DNA of 64,000 nucleotides from Lentzea sp. NBRC 105346 (GTDB lineage Bacteria; Actinomycetota; Actinomycetes; Mycobacteriales; Pseudonocardiaceae), in assembly GCF_030269605.1 (NCBI RefSeq), contig NZ_BSTQ01000004.1, positions 310,001 to 374,000 on the forward strand, given 5' to 3'. Position numbers and translations under genes: made by a program. Positions within the stretch are counted from its first letter, which is position 1, and each line of letters begins with the position of its first letter. The notes under the pieces were generated by a model. The model saw only the letters and a program-made list of their open reading frames with translations. It was not told the DNA's origin and searched no databases. This document shows positions 33,618 through 43,000 of the stretch, piece by piece.

Positions 33618-33653
33618 CTGCTTCTCAGCTCAACTTCGAGGATTGGGGATGTC

Positions 33654-34199
33654 GTGAGTACCAAGCGCATTGGCTTTCTTGTCGTGGGTGTCGCGGCCAT
33701 CGCCGTCGGCGCCGCCGTCCCGGCGAACGCGGTGGACTCCACCGTCACGTTCACCGCGAGTGCCGGCACACTTTCCGTGGCGGTGCCCGCTTCGGCGACG
33801 TTGAGCGGTGGCAGCACGGTTCCCGGCGGGACGGTGACCGGCGCGCTGGGAACCGTGACCGTGACGGACACGCGGGGTAGTGCCGCCGGTTGGACGGCGA
33901 GTGTGTACTCGACGACGGGGTTCACCGCCACCGCGAGCACCGCGATCACCAACAGCGGCGTCACTTATACGCCCGGAGCGACCACGAGCACGAACACTCC
34001 GGGCAGCCCGACCATCACTGCGGGAACGGCCGGCTCGCCGGGCGCCAGCGCCGGGGCCGCGCTGACGGCGTACACGTACGCCAACGCGACGGCCGGAGGT
34101 AACACGGTCGCCTGGAACCCGACCATCGCCGTCGTCATTCCCGTCACCGCGAAGTCGGGTGCGGCCTACTCCGGGACGGTGAGCCATCAAGTGGCGTGA
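33654..34199 (+). CDS. Secreted WxL-like surface protein, type B copy 2
   Basis: 181 residues from GTG 33654 after GATTGGGGAT. It differs from copy 1 mainly in the signal peptide and at scattered positions (TDTRGSAAGWTASV; AWNPTIAVVIP; YSGTVSHQVA), with no length change. Its last codons overlap the probable true start (ATC 34186) of the WxL-interacting protein gene that follows, the same arrangement as at 27124-27137. Predicted to be exported and wall-associated. Confidence 0.7.
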   Translation: MSTKRIGFLVVGVAAIAVGAAVPANAVDSTVTFTASAGTLSVAVPASATLSGGSTVPGGTVTGALGTVTVTDTRGSAAGWTASVYSTTGFTATASTAITNSGVTYTPGATTSTNTPGSPTITAGTAGSPGASAGAALTAYTYANATAGGNTVAWNPTIAVVIPVTAKSGAAYSGTVSHQVA

Positions 34200-34236
34200 C
34201 CAGGCCGCTGTCCTGCTCACCTGCCTGTTCGTCCTC

Positions 34237-35232
34237 GTGAACTCGGGGACCGGCGCGCCGGCGGAGGAGGACAACGCCAAGAACAGCATCGGCATCCGGC
34301 TGCTCGAGATGCCGGTCAACCGTGCCGACGACCCCCGCGCGCAGGTCTACATCGTGGACCACCTCGCGCCGGGTGCCGTCATCAAACGGCATGTGCTGGT
34401 CACGAACAGTTCCCCGGCGCCGCAACACATCGAGGTCTTCCCCGGTGCGGCCGGCATCGACGACGACGCGTTCAACGCGCTGGCCGGACGCGCCACCAGC
34501 GAGCTGACCAGCTGGATCTCCCTCGATCGCACCGCCGTGGACCTGCCGCCGGGAGGCAGCGAGAAGGTACTGGTGACGATCGCGGTCGACCCCATCGCGT
34601 CGACCGGCGAGCGCTACGGCGTCATCTGGGCGGAGACCAGCGCTCCGTCCAACACGCCGGACAACGTCCTGATGGTCACCAGGGTCGGCGTCCGGATCTA
34701 CCTCGACGTCGGGCCGGGCGGTGAGCCGCCGCCGAGTTTCGACGTCGGCAGCCTCACCCCGTCGCGCGACGGCGACCGCAGGCCCGCGGTGGTGGCCAGC
34801 GTGCACAACACCGGCGGTCGTGCGTTGGACATGGTGGGCGAGCTCTCGTTGTCCGACGGCCCTGGTGGGGTGAGCGCGGGCCCGTTCCCGGTCTCGACCG
34901 CGGTCACGTTGCTGCCGGGCCGCACCGCGGGCGTGCGCACGGTGCTCGACCAGCACCTGCCGGACGGGCCGTGGAAAGCGCGGCTGACGTTGCGCAGCGG
35001 CTTCATCGAAAAAGTGGTGACGGCCACGATCACCTTTCCGGCCTCCGCCAACACGGTGGGTGGACCGGTCCGGCCCGAGAACTGGTTCGAGAGACACCCT
35101 TTGCTGTCGGCTGGTCTCGGGATGCTGGTCGGGGCCGCGTTGGTCGGAACGTTCTTCGCGCGCCGGTGGCTGGTCTCACGCCGGCGAACGCGCGATGAGG
35201 AGTCTCCACAAGGGAGTCTCATCGAGGTGTGA
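34237..35232 (+). CDS. WxL-interacting-type membrane protein, second copy
   Basis: 331 residues from GTG 34237. DUF916-like N-domain (DDPRAQVYIVDHLAPGAV, LVTNSSPAPQHIEVFPGA, STGERYGVIWAE), DUF3324-like middle (HNTGGRALDMVGELSLSDG) and a C-terminal membrane helix (LLSAGLGMLVGAALVGTFF) with RRWLVSRRRTR. As in the first copy, GTG gives no signal peptide, while the open frame back to ATC 34186 yields KWRDQAAVLLTCLFVLVNSG. A stop codon immediately precedes ATC, so no standard start exists between it and GTG. The protein should be an outward-facing anchor holding the neighbouring WxL-like proteins. Confidence 0.82.
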   Translation: MNSGTGAPAEEDNAKNSIGIRLLEMPVNRADDPRAQVYIVDHLAPGAVIKRHVLVTNSSPAPQHIEVFPGAAGIDDDAFNALAGRATSELTSWISLDRTAVDLPPGGSEKVLVTIAVDPIASTGERYGVIWAETSAPSNTPDNVLMVTRVGVRIYLDVGPGGEPPPSFDVGSLTPSRDGDRRPAVVASVHNTGGRALDMVGELSLSDGPGGVSAGPFPVSTAVTLLPGRTAGVRTVLDQHLPDGPWKARLTLRSGFIEKVVTATITFPASANTVGGPVRPENWFERHPLLSAGLGMLVGAALVGTFFARRWLVSRRRTRDEESPQGSLIEV

Positions 35233-35287
35233 CCGGTCCCCATCGGCAAGTGTTCGATTGTTGAGCGTGGCTCGGAGAGGGGCTCAT

Positions 35288-35833
35288 GTGTTCGGCAACC
35301 GCATCGGAACAGTCCTCACGGCCGCAGCCGCGGTCGTGATCTTCGCTGTCACTCCGGCGAACGCCGCGGACAGCACCGTCACGTTCGCGACGACCGGCGG
35401 CGTGCTGTCCGTCTCGGTGGCCCCGGCGGCCGCGCTCAACACCGGCAGCGCCACGCCGGGCACGACCATCAGCGGCCTGCTCGGAGCGGTGACCGTGACC
35501 GACGCGCGCGGCACCGCCGAGGGATGGGCCATCGGCGTGTACTCGACCACGGGGTTCACCGCCACCGGGAGTCCGTCCATTCCGAACACCGGCATCACGT
35601 ACACGCCGGGTGCGGCCACCGGAACGGTCGCACCGGGAACCCCGGCCATCACCCCTGGCGCCGCTGGATCGCCGGGCAACGACCGCGGCTCCGCCCGGAC
35701 CGTCTACACCTACGCCAACGCCACGGCGGGCGGCAACCGGGTCTCCTGGGTCCCGACCCTCGCGGTCGCGATCCCCAGCACCGCCCGTCCGGGCGCCCTC
35801 TACAGCGGGAAGATCACTTACCGGGTGATGTGA
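35288..35833 (+). CDS. Secreted WxL-like surface protein, type B copy 3
   Basis: 181 residues from GTG 35288, giving VFGNRIGTVLTAAAAVV like the MFGIRSG start of copy 1; an out-of-frame ATG overlaps it. GAGAGGGG lies 5-12 bases upstream. Same length as copies 1 and 2 but more diverged (TDARGTAEGWAIGVYST; SWVPTLAVAIP; final YSGKITYRVM). The terminal THSV/SHQV motif is ITYRV here. It lies after the second WxL-interacting gene, suggesting the module has been extended at its 3' side. Confidence 0.7.
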   Translation: MFGNRIGTVLTAAAAVVIFAVTPANAADSTVTFATTGGVLSVSVAPAAALNTGSATPGTTISGLLGAVTVTDARGTAEGWAIGVYSTTGFTATGSPSIPNTGITYTPGAATGTVAPGTPAITPGAAGSPGNDRGSARTVYTYANATAGGNRVSWVPTLAVAIPSTARPGALYSGKITYRVM

Positions 35834-35864
35834 AACGTTCAGCCCCAATGCCAATGGAGACTTC

Positions 35865-36452
35865 ATGCTTGCGGGACGCGTCAGAATGGTCGTGGCCGGT
35901 GTCGCCGTGCTCGTTTTCGCCGTCGTGGCCCCGGCGTACGCGGAGGATCCGGACGACGTCGACACGACCGTGACGTTCATGGTGAACTCGGGGACGGAGA
36001 CGACCTTCGAGGTCCTGAGCGGCCCGCTGTCCGTCTCGGCACCGGAGTCCGTGGCGCTCGGGGATTCGGGCCCGTCGTCGTCGATCACCTCGACCCTCGG
36101 CACCGTCACCGTCACCGACATGCGCGCCCTGATGAATCCGACCTGGACCGCCGAGGTGTCGTCCACCGACTTCACCACCGGTAGCGGGACGGCCGGTGAG
36201 ACCATTCCCGCCGAGGACGTGGCCTACTGGTCCGGCCCGCAGACCTCGTTCTCGGGCATGAACACGATCACCGCGCCAGGACAGTTGAACCAGTCCAACC
36301 GGGTCCCGATTCACGAGCGGAAGCCGGCCTTCGCGCTCACCTCCGGCAGGGGCAACAACTCGGTGAGCTGGAACCCGACCCTCGTCATCACGATCCCGGA
36401 CGCCGCGGTCGCCGGTGAGTACACCGGAACGGTGACGCACTCGGCAGCCTGA
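35865..36452 (+). CDS. Secreted WxL-like surface protein, type A
   Basis: 195 residues with signal peptide ending APAYA. An acidic N-terminus (EDPDDVD) precedes the domain: VTVTDMRALMNPTWTAEVSS, VAYWSGPQTSF, TAPGQLNQSN, SWNPTLVITIP and final YTGTVTHSAA. It pairs with 26577-27137 as the type A form, and the two bracket the cluster. It converges on the tachylectin-like gene with six bases between the stops, so no terminator separates them. Confidence 0.7.
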   Translation: MLAGRVRMVVAGVAVLVFAVVAPAYAEDPDDVDTTVTFMVNSGTETTFEVLSGPLSVSAPESVALGDSGPSSSITSTLGTVTVTDMRALMNPTWTAEVSSTDFTTGSGTAGETIPAEDVAYWSGPQTSFSGMNTITAPGQLNQSNRVPIHERKPAFALTSGRGNNSVSWNPTLVITIPDAAVAGEYTGTVTHSAA

Positions 36453-36458
36453 CCGCTC

Positions 36459-37328
36459 TCAGTTCTTCCTGACCGCGTTCAACCGCGTGACGACGGCACC
36501 ACCGTCTCGCGGACCGAACGAGGTACACGCCGTGGCCCAGTCGAAGCGGCTGCAGGCGTTGGACTGCGCGACAACGTCCTGCTCGTTGTTCCAGCCGGTG
36601 CCGATGACGTTGCCAGCGGTGGACGCCCACTTCTTCGTCACCGGGTTGTAGCTGTGCCAGAGCAGGTTGCCGGTCGAGGAGTCCACCGCGTAGAACACCT
36701 CGCCGCCGGGCGAGCTGATGTTCTTCAGGTTCTGCCAGCCCGTGGTGACCTGTGCGACCGGTCGCACCCAGGTCGGGTTCGTACCGGACCAGAAGTCGAT
36801 GTGGTAGCGGAACATCGCACCGGCCGTCGTGCGCATGTACACGACTCCCTTGCTGGTGGCGACGATCGCGTTGTACTGCGTCAGCCCGGTGTCCAGCAAC
36901 GCGCCCTGCACCGCCCACTGGTTCTTGGCGAAGTTGTAGTAGTGCGCTTTGAGGTTTCCGCTGGTGTCCAAGGTGTACAGAACGCCGTCCTCGTCGACGG
37001 AGATCCGGTTCCGGGTGTTCGCCGCGGTGTAGGACCAACCCTGGCCGAGCACCTTGTACTCGCCGCCGCCGGGAAAGCCGTCCCAGCGGGTTCCGTTGTA
37101 GTGCAACAGTCTCAGCTCACCGCCGGTGGTGATGCCGAACATCCACCCGCTCGGACCGGCGAGCACGCGGCCCAGCCAGCCGCCACCGATCTGGTAGCTC
37201 TCGCCCCATGTGAACGCGCCGTTGGTCGGCGCCTCGTGCTCGAACAGGTACAGGTCGCCCGCGGCGTCGCACGGGTAGACCGGAGCGAGACCGTAGCGGG
37301 CCGTCAACGTGGTGCTTGGTCCTGCCAT
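36459..37328 (-). CDS. Tachylectin-like beta-propeller protein
   Basis: 289 residues forming about five to six repeats of the tachylectin-2 kind (LYLFEHEAP, LRLLHYNGTRWDG, LKAHYYNFAKNQW, MFRYHIDFWSG, LLWHSYNPVTKKW). Such propellers bind N-acetylglucosamine-type sugars. There is no signal peptide, which is odd for a lectin; the protein may stay inside or leave by a non-Sec route. GGAGAGAG precedes ATG 37328. It is the last gene of a three-gene operon, 12 bases after the ceramidase-like gene. Confidence 0.8.
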   Translation of the reverse strand: MAGPSTTLTARYGLAPVYPCDAAGDLYLFEHEAPTNGAFTWGESYQIGGGWLGRVLAGPSGWMFGITTGGELRLLHYNGTRWDGFPGGGEYKVLGQGWSYTAANTRNRISVDEDGVLYTLDTSGNLKAHYYNFAKNQWAVQGALLDTGLTQYNAIVATSKGVVYMRTTAGAMFRYHIDFWSGTNPTWVRPVAQVTTGWQNLKNISSPGGEVFYAVDSSTGNLLWHSYNPVTKKWASTAGNVIGTGWNNEQDVVAQSNACSRFDWATACTSFGPRDGGAVVTRLNAVRKN

Positions 37329-37340
37329 TGCTCTCTCCGC

Positions 37341-38705
37341 TCAGAGGTTCATGAGTTTCGTGCACGCGTCGAGGACGACACGCTCCGTCGTCCCGGCAGC
37401 GGCGGCGCCAGTGGAGAAGGCCAGCGGTGCGGGCCATCCGTAGGAGTTCGTCCACGTACCGGGGCCGGACATCGTGTTGTCGTCGGTCCAGCCGGCCTCA
37501 TAGCCGAAGTGCTTCACCTCACCGGCCTGCAGGACGTCGTTGGCCGCGACGTAACCCTCGGTCTCGTTGGCGTACGCCATGACCCACAACGAGCCCGATG
37601 TCTGGGCCTGCAGCTTCACCTCGTACGCCGAGAGCACCTCGTGTGACAGCGCGAGGACGTTGAGGCCGCCCATGTTCCAGCGCTGGATGGGCATGGGGAA
37701 CACGCGCGGCAACCCGGCGCCGCCGATCTGGCCGAGCATGACCTCGGCGTGCCGGTACGCGAAATCGTCGCTGGGATGGTTGTCGAGCCGCTGGAGGTAG
37801 GCCTTGCGGGCTCTGACCACCGCGGCCGGATCGCCGAAGTCCACGGACAGCGGCAGCTCGACCTCGGTGTAGTAGGTCTTGATCGGGCCGTTGACGGCGA
37901 TCCAGCTGCCGGAGTTCACCATGCTGACGACCTTGTTGCCCAGCTGCGTGCCGAGAGTGGTGACCTGGCCAGGCGAGTGGGGGTCGTTGGGTTCCTGGTC
38001 TCCCGCGGCGCCCTGGAAGAACAACGCCTGCACGCCGAGCGCGTTGGTGATCACGTCGGTGGCGGCGCCGGGGTAGTCGCTGCAGAACACCCGGTCGTTG
38101 CCCCGCGACACGGTGTGGCACGCGTAGCCGAACAACACGGCGAACAGGCCGTTGTTGCTCTGCCGGCGGGCGATCAGCACCGAGACCGTGGTGAGGACGT
38201 TGGTCCCGTCCGCCCGGTTGTAGCCGATCGTGGTGTTGCCTTCCTTGTACCACAACGTGACCGGCGTTCTGGTCATGGCCAGGGTCTGCTGCACCAGCGT
38301 GACCATCTGGCCGATGAAGACGGTCGTGGTGGCCTCGATCGCGGCGACGTCCGCGGGCGTGAGGCCCATCATCACGTACGGGTCGGGCCGGGTGGTGCCG
38401 ATCATCGGGCCGGAGTGCGTGTGGCTGCAGATGATCAGGAAGTTGCCGTTGTTGTTGCCCACCAACGACAACACTTTGGATCTGATCGCCTGGTGGACGT
38501 ATCTCGGGATGCTGACGACGTCGATGCGCAGCATCACCTTCGGCCCGTAGCCGTCGTCGATGACGACGCACTGGGCGCGTAGCCTGCGGTCCACCTGGCC
38601 CTGGTTGCCGCGCGGCGCACCGGCGTACCCGCCCATCCAGAGGCTGGGGTAGGTGGGCCAGGACGGGGTGTAGTCCAAGGTCTTGACGGCCATCGAGAAC
38701 GGCAT
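37341..38705 (-). CDS. Neutral/alkaline ceramidase-like hydrolase
   Basis: 454 residues matching the N-terminal catalytic region of neutral ceramidases: IICSHTHSGP (zinc histidines), FGYACHTVS, CSDYPGAATD and FFQGAAGDQEPN. This family hydrolyses the amide of ceramides. The C-terminal domain of longer ceramidases (650-700 residues) is mostly missing and there is no signal peptide, so substrate and location are uncertain. GGAGG precedes ATG 38705. It sits between the propeller gene (19 bases upstream) and the lectin gene (12 bases downstream). Confidence 0.8.
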   Translation of the reverse strand: MPFSMAVKTLDYTPSWPTYPSLWMGGYAGAPRGNQGQVDRRLRAQCVVIDDGYGPKVMLRIDVVSIPRYVHQAIRSKVLSLVGNNNGNFLIICSHTHSGPMIGTTRPDPYVMMGLTPADVAAIEATTTVFIGQMVTLVQQTLAMTRTPVTLWYKEGNTTIGYNRADGTNVLTTVSVLIARRQSNNGLFAVLFGYACHTVSRGNDRVFCSDYPGAATDVITNALGVQALFFQGAAGDQEPNDPHSPGQVTTLGTQLGNKVVSMVNSGSWIAVNGPIKTYYTEVELPLSVDFGDPAAVVRARKAYLQRLDNHPSDDFAYRHAEVMLGQIGGAGLPRVFPMPIQRWNMGGLNVLALSHEVLSAYEVKLQAQTSGSLWVMAYANETEGYVAANDVLQAGEVKHFGYEAGWTDDNTMSGPGTWTNSYGWPAPLAFSTGAAAAGTTERVVLDACTKLMNL

Positions 38706-38724
38706 CGCGGTTCCTCCGGGTGGG

Positions 38725-39768
38725 TCAGGCGGTCTCGACGAAGGCGACGCAGGTCGGCTTCTCGGAGTTGGGAGTCGGCAGCGAGTTGTCCGGCTTGCCG
38801 GTCGCGATGTCCGCGGAGGTGGCCTTGCGGTTCTCCTGGTCGAGCACGAACGCCGTGCCGCCGTCGTGGTTCAGTGCGACCGGGCCGTACGCCCGACCGT
38901 TGTCCCACCGGGTCAACACCTTGCCGGAGTTGACGTTCACGACCACCAGCGCCGCCGGCGACGTGCGTCCGGTGTGGACACTGACCACCGCGAAGTTCCC
39001 GTTCGGATGCACCGCGAGTCCGCCGGGTCTGCCCTCCAGCGCGGTCACGCCGGACGCGTTGCCCGTGCCGAGGTCGAACGTGACCAACTCCCGCTGCGTG
39101 GTGACGTACAGCCGCTTGCCCTTGGGATCGATCGCGAGCTGCAGCGGGGTCTTCTCGGTCTTGAACGACCCGGAGACCTGCTGCTTCGCCGTGTCGATCA
39201 CCGTGACGCCCTTGGCGCGCTCATCACCGACGAACAGGCGCCTGCCGTCCGGTGTGATCGCCAGGTGGCTCGGCAGCAACCCCGCCTGGATCCTCGCCTT
39301 GACCTCACCATTCGCCGCGTCGACCACGGCGACGTGACCACGTGAGCCGCCCGCCCCGCTGGAGCCGCTCGCGACGTAGACCACCTTGCCGTCGGGCGAG
39401 ACGACCGCCTGGTTCGCGAACCCGCCCACCCCGATCTCGCCGGTGACCCGGCGGGCACCGATGTCCACAATGCTCAGTCCCGGCCCGGACTGCGTTGCCA
39501 CGTAAGCACACAGCCCGTCCGGCGTGCCCGCGATGTCGTTCGGCCGGCCGTTCACGGCGAGCGAAGCCGGTGTCCCGGTCAGACCGGGGTCGGACAGCAG
39601 CAGGAGCCCGTTGCCCAGCCCGTCGACGGTGCCGACCAACAGCTTGGGTCCTTGCTCCGCGGCAGCCGCACCGGCGATCAGGCTCTGGCCGGCGATCCCG
39701 GCGGCCGCACCTCCCAGTGCGGCGGTCAGGAGCGTGCGCCGGGAGACCGGTCGGTACTCGGTCGTCAT
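38725..39768 (-). CDS. Tat-exported YncE-like beta-propeller protein
   Basis: 347 residues from ATG 39768, after GAGAGGGG. A twin-arginine signal (SRRTLLTAALGGAAAG) leads to a propeller of YVTN/YncE-type blades (VSPDGKVVYVASG, ITPDGRRLFVGD, IDPKGKRLYVTTQ, VHPNGNFAVVSV). Tat export means it folds in the cytoplasm, perhaps with a cofactor. No catalytic motif is visible. It is the first gene of the propeller-ceramidase-lectin operon, the only one of the three with an export signal. Confidence 0.82.
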   Translation of the reverse strand: MTTEYRPVSRRTLLTAALGGAAAGIAGQSLIAGAAAAEQGPKLLVGTVDGLGNGLLLLSDPGLTGTPASLAVNGRPNDIAGTPDGLCAYVATQSGPGLSIVDIGARRVTGEIGVGGFANQAVVSPDGKVVYVASGSSGAGGSRGHVAVVDAANGEVKARIQAGLLPSHLAITPDGRRLFVGDERAKGVTVIDTAKQQVSGSFKTEKTPLQLAIDPKGKRLYVTTQRELVTFDLGTGNASGVTALEGRPGGLAVHPNGNFAVVSVHTGRTSPAALVVVNVNSGKVLTRWDNGRAYGPVALNHDGGTAFVLDQENRKATSADIATGKPDNSLPTPNSEKPTCVAFVETA

Positions 39769-40034
39769 GCCAGGCCCCTCTCGTCTCACTCGACTGGCTG
39801 AAGGAGCGACCGGAGAGGGCGGCTCTTTATCACTAGGAGTGACCAAATGGCAGTTCGTTATGCAGCTGTGACCCTCGTTGGCGCGAGGCACTTGGTGCGG
39901 CTCTCTTGACCTGGTCACACAGAGTGCCCACCTGGCTGCATTGCGAAGTTTCTTCAGGTTTTCCTCAGTCGGGCACTGACGCGACCGCAATTCACGTCAG
40001 GAACAGGTCGTCCGCTGGGTGCTTGGAGGGTCGG
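39769..40034. promoter_or_regulatory. Divergent intergenic region between propeller operon and RHS toxin gene
   Basis: 266 bases, A/T-rich for this genome. It contains the dyads TCACT-AGG-AGTGA (39830-39842) and TCAGT-CGGGC-ACTGA (39965-39979). The first overlaps GATAAAG read on the minus strand, a possible -10 for the operon. GGAGGG lies before ATG 40035 of the RHS gene. Confidence 0.35.
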
Positions 40035-43000
40035 ATGTTCGGTCGCCGCGGTGTGCGCCGGTTGGGCTTGGTCGTGGCCGGGTTGGTGGGCCTGCAGGTG
40101 GCCGCGGTGGTCACCACGGAGACGGCCGTCGCGGCGGTACCGGCGTCACCACCGGCAGCTGTGAACCCGGCACCCGTGGTGCGGACGGTGACCACGCCCG
40201 GCCCGACCGTGGTGTCGAACGGCCTGATCGCGACGGACACGGTGTGGGGCCCGCTGGGTTCGCCCTATGTGCTCAAGGGGCGGCTGAAGATCGAGGAACG
40301 GGCGTCGCTGACGTTGTTGCCCGGCACCGTGATCAAGCTCGACAGCGGCACCGACCACTACGCGGAGATCTCGGTCGACGGACAGCTCCTGTCGCTGGGG
40401 ACCCCGGCGCAGCACGTGGTGATCACCTCGATCAAGGACGACACGGTCGCCGGTGACACCAATGGCGACGGTTCGGCGTCGCAGCCCAAGGCCGGGGACT
40501 GGTACCAGGTCAGGCTGTACGGTTCCTCGCTCGAGCCGGCGACGAAGCGGCCGGTGTCGGTGCTGGACTACACCGATGTCCGCTACGGCGGCTGGGGCTC
40601 GAGCATCGCGTGCCAGTCCTATGCCGCGGTTGGGACGAACTCTTCTGCCGCGCGGTTGATCGTGTCGAACTCGTCGATCACCGATTCGATGATCAACGGG
40701 CTGTCCACGAACGCCGATCCTGCCGCTCTCGGGTTCGTCGGGGTGTACAACAGCCGGTTCGCGCGTTCGCAGTGTGGTATCTCCGCGATGGGTGGCGCGG
40801 TCGACGCGGTCGGGAACACCTTCGAGAACTCGTTCAGCATGCACGGGTTCTTCGCACTCGGTGCGAAGAAGTCCCGGTTCTGGTTCAACACCGTCAACAG
40901 CAGGATGGCGGTGTCCGCACCCGGCACGGCGCCGACCCGTGCCATGGTCGACGTGCGGTACAACCACATCGCTGGTGGCATCGGATCGTACGGAGCGTCG
41001 TACGAGCAGCTGCAGGACTACTCGACCAACTGGTGGGGCTACAACCTCAACACGCAGAAGCCGCCCGCCTGTGCCACCACCTCGGAGGCCTCGGCAGCTA
41101 GTCCACAGTGGACGCTCAACACGGCGACCCAGTGCCCGGACGGCTCGAGGGGCAAGTACCCGGTGACGGGGTACGTCAAGGCCGTGCAGCCGGCTCTGTC
41201 GGGTGCGCCCGCGCCGGTGCCCGGCGGCGTGAACGAGACCTCGGCGCCGCGGTACGGGCCGGTTGACGCGCAGTCCGGCGTGCTGACCTATCAGGCGAGC
41301 GACCTCGCCGTGCAGGACGCGGGCAAGCAGGTGACCGCTACCCGCACCTACCGCTCCGACACGACGTCCGGTGACGCCGGGGCCGGCTGGAGCTCGGCGT
41401 TCTCGGAGGCGTTGTCGACGGTGAACGGCACGGCGACGATGTCCACCGCGGACGGTCGTTCGGTGTCGTTCGGCATGGATCCGGCGGCGGGATACACGCC
41501 GGCACCGGGCGTGTCGGCGGGATTCTCCAGTGACGCCAACGGTTCCCAGGTGACCACACCTGGGCAGGACACCTACCAGTTCGATCCGGGCGGCGCGTTG
41601 ACCGGGATGCTGCTGGGGGATGCGGGGCACAAGGTCGACATCGCCCGCACTGAAGGGCAGCTGGACCGCGTCACCGGAGTCTCGGGCCGGTTCCTGGCCT
41701 ACACGCGTTCCGGTGGGAAGCTGCGTTCGGTCAACGACGCCACCGGCCGGTCGGCGGGCTTCGCCTACACCGACGACCGCCTGGCCGCGGCGACCGGCGT
41801 GGACGGCAAGACGGAAACGTATTCCTACGACGGCAACGGCCGGCTGACGAAGGTCACCACGCCGTCGGGCCGCACGAAGCTCGCCGCCGAGTACGACGCC
41901 AACGGCAAGGTCGTATGGGTCGAGCAGGAGGGCACCGGGCGGTCCACCTTCCACTACGACCCGGCCAACCGGCGCACCACGATCGACCTGCCCGACGGAT
42001 CGCATGTCCAGCAGGACTACGACGCCGGCGGCCGGCTGGTGGTCGACCAGGTCGTGGGCGGCAGCGGCCGGCACGTGGTCTACGACGGCGAGGGCCGCGC
42101 GGTCACCGTGGTGACCGGTGTGCCGACGGTGCCGATGACCGGCTACGGGCCGGCCGCGAGCACGACTCTCTTCGACAGCAACGGCGATCCGGCGACGAAG
42201 GTCGACCCGCAGGGCCTGGTCGTGCGATCGACGTTCGCCGCGCACCAGCCGCTGGTGACGACCTTCGGCGACGGCACCACGATCACCCGCACCTACGACG
42301 GTGCGGGCCGGTTGGCCACGGTCACCGACCAGCGCGGCAAGCTGTGGCGCTACGCGTTCAACTCGCGCGGGCAGCTGATCGGCCGCACGGATCCGTTGGG
42401 CCGCAACGCGACCTACGACTACGCCGCCAACGGCGACCGGGCCGGCGTCACCGACGAGACCGGCGCCGTCACCACCTACGACAACGATCCGCAGGGGCGC
42501 CCGGTCGCGACCACCGACCCGCTGGGCCGCCGGCGCACGATCACGTACACGACGTGGGACGAGCCGGAGCGGATCACGCAGCCCCGCGGCGGCACCTATG
42601 CGATCACCTTCGACGAGGACCGCCGCAAGACCACGTCCAGCGACCCGTCGGGAACCACGCGCTACGAGTACGACGGTGCGGGCAGGCTCGCCGTGTCGAT
42701 CGATCCCGCGGGCGGCCGCACCACGGTCGAGTACGACGCCGCGGGACGGCCGGTCAAGGTCACCGACCCGCGCGGCGGCGTCGTCACCCGCCAGTACTCC
42801 GTCGAGGGCTGGCCCACCCAAGTCACCGATCCGGCGGACGCGGTCACCAGGACCGAGTACGACCCGGCGGGCCGGTCGATCCGGATCATCGACGCACTCG
42901 GGCAGGTCGTGCAGACGATGTACGACCGCGCGGGCCGCGCGGTGAAGGTGCAGACCCCGGACGGGGCGACGCGCTCGTTCGCCTACAACCTGCTGGGCCG

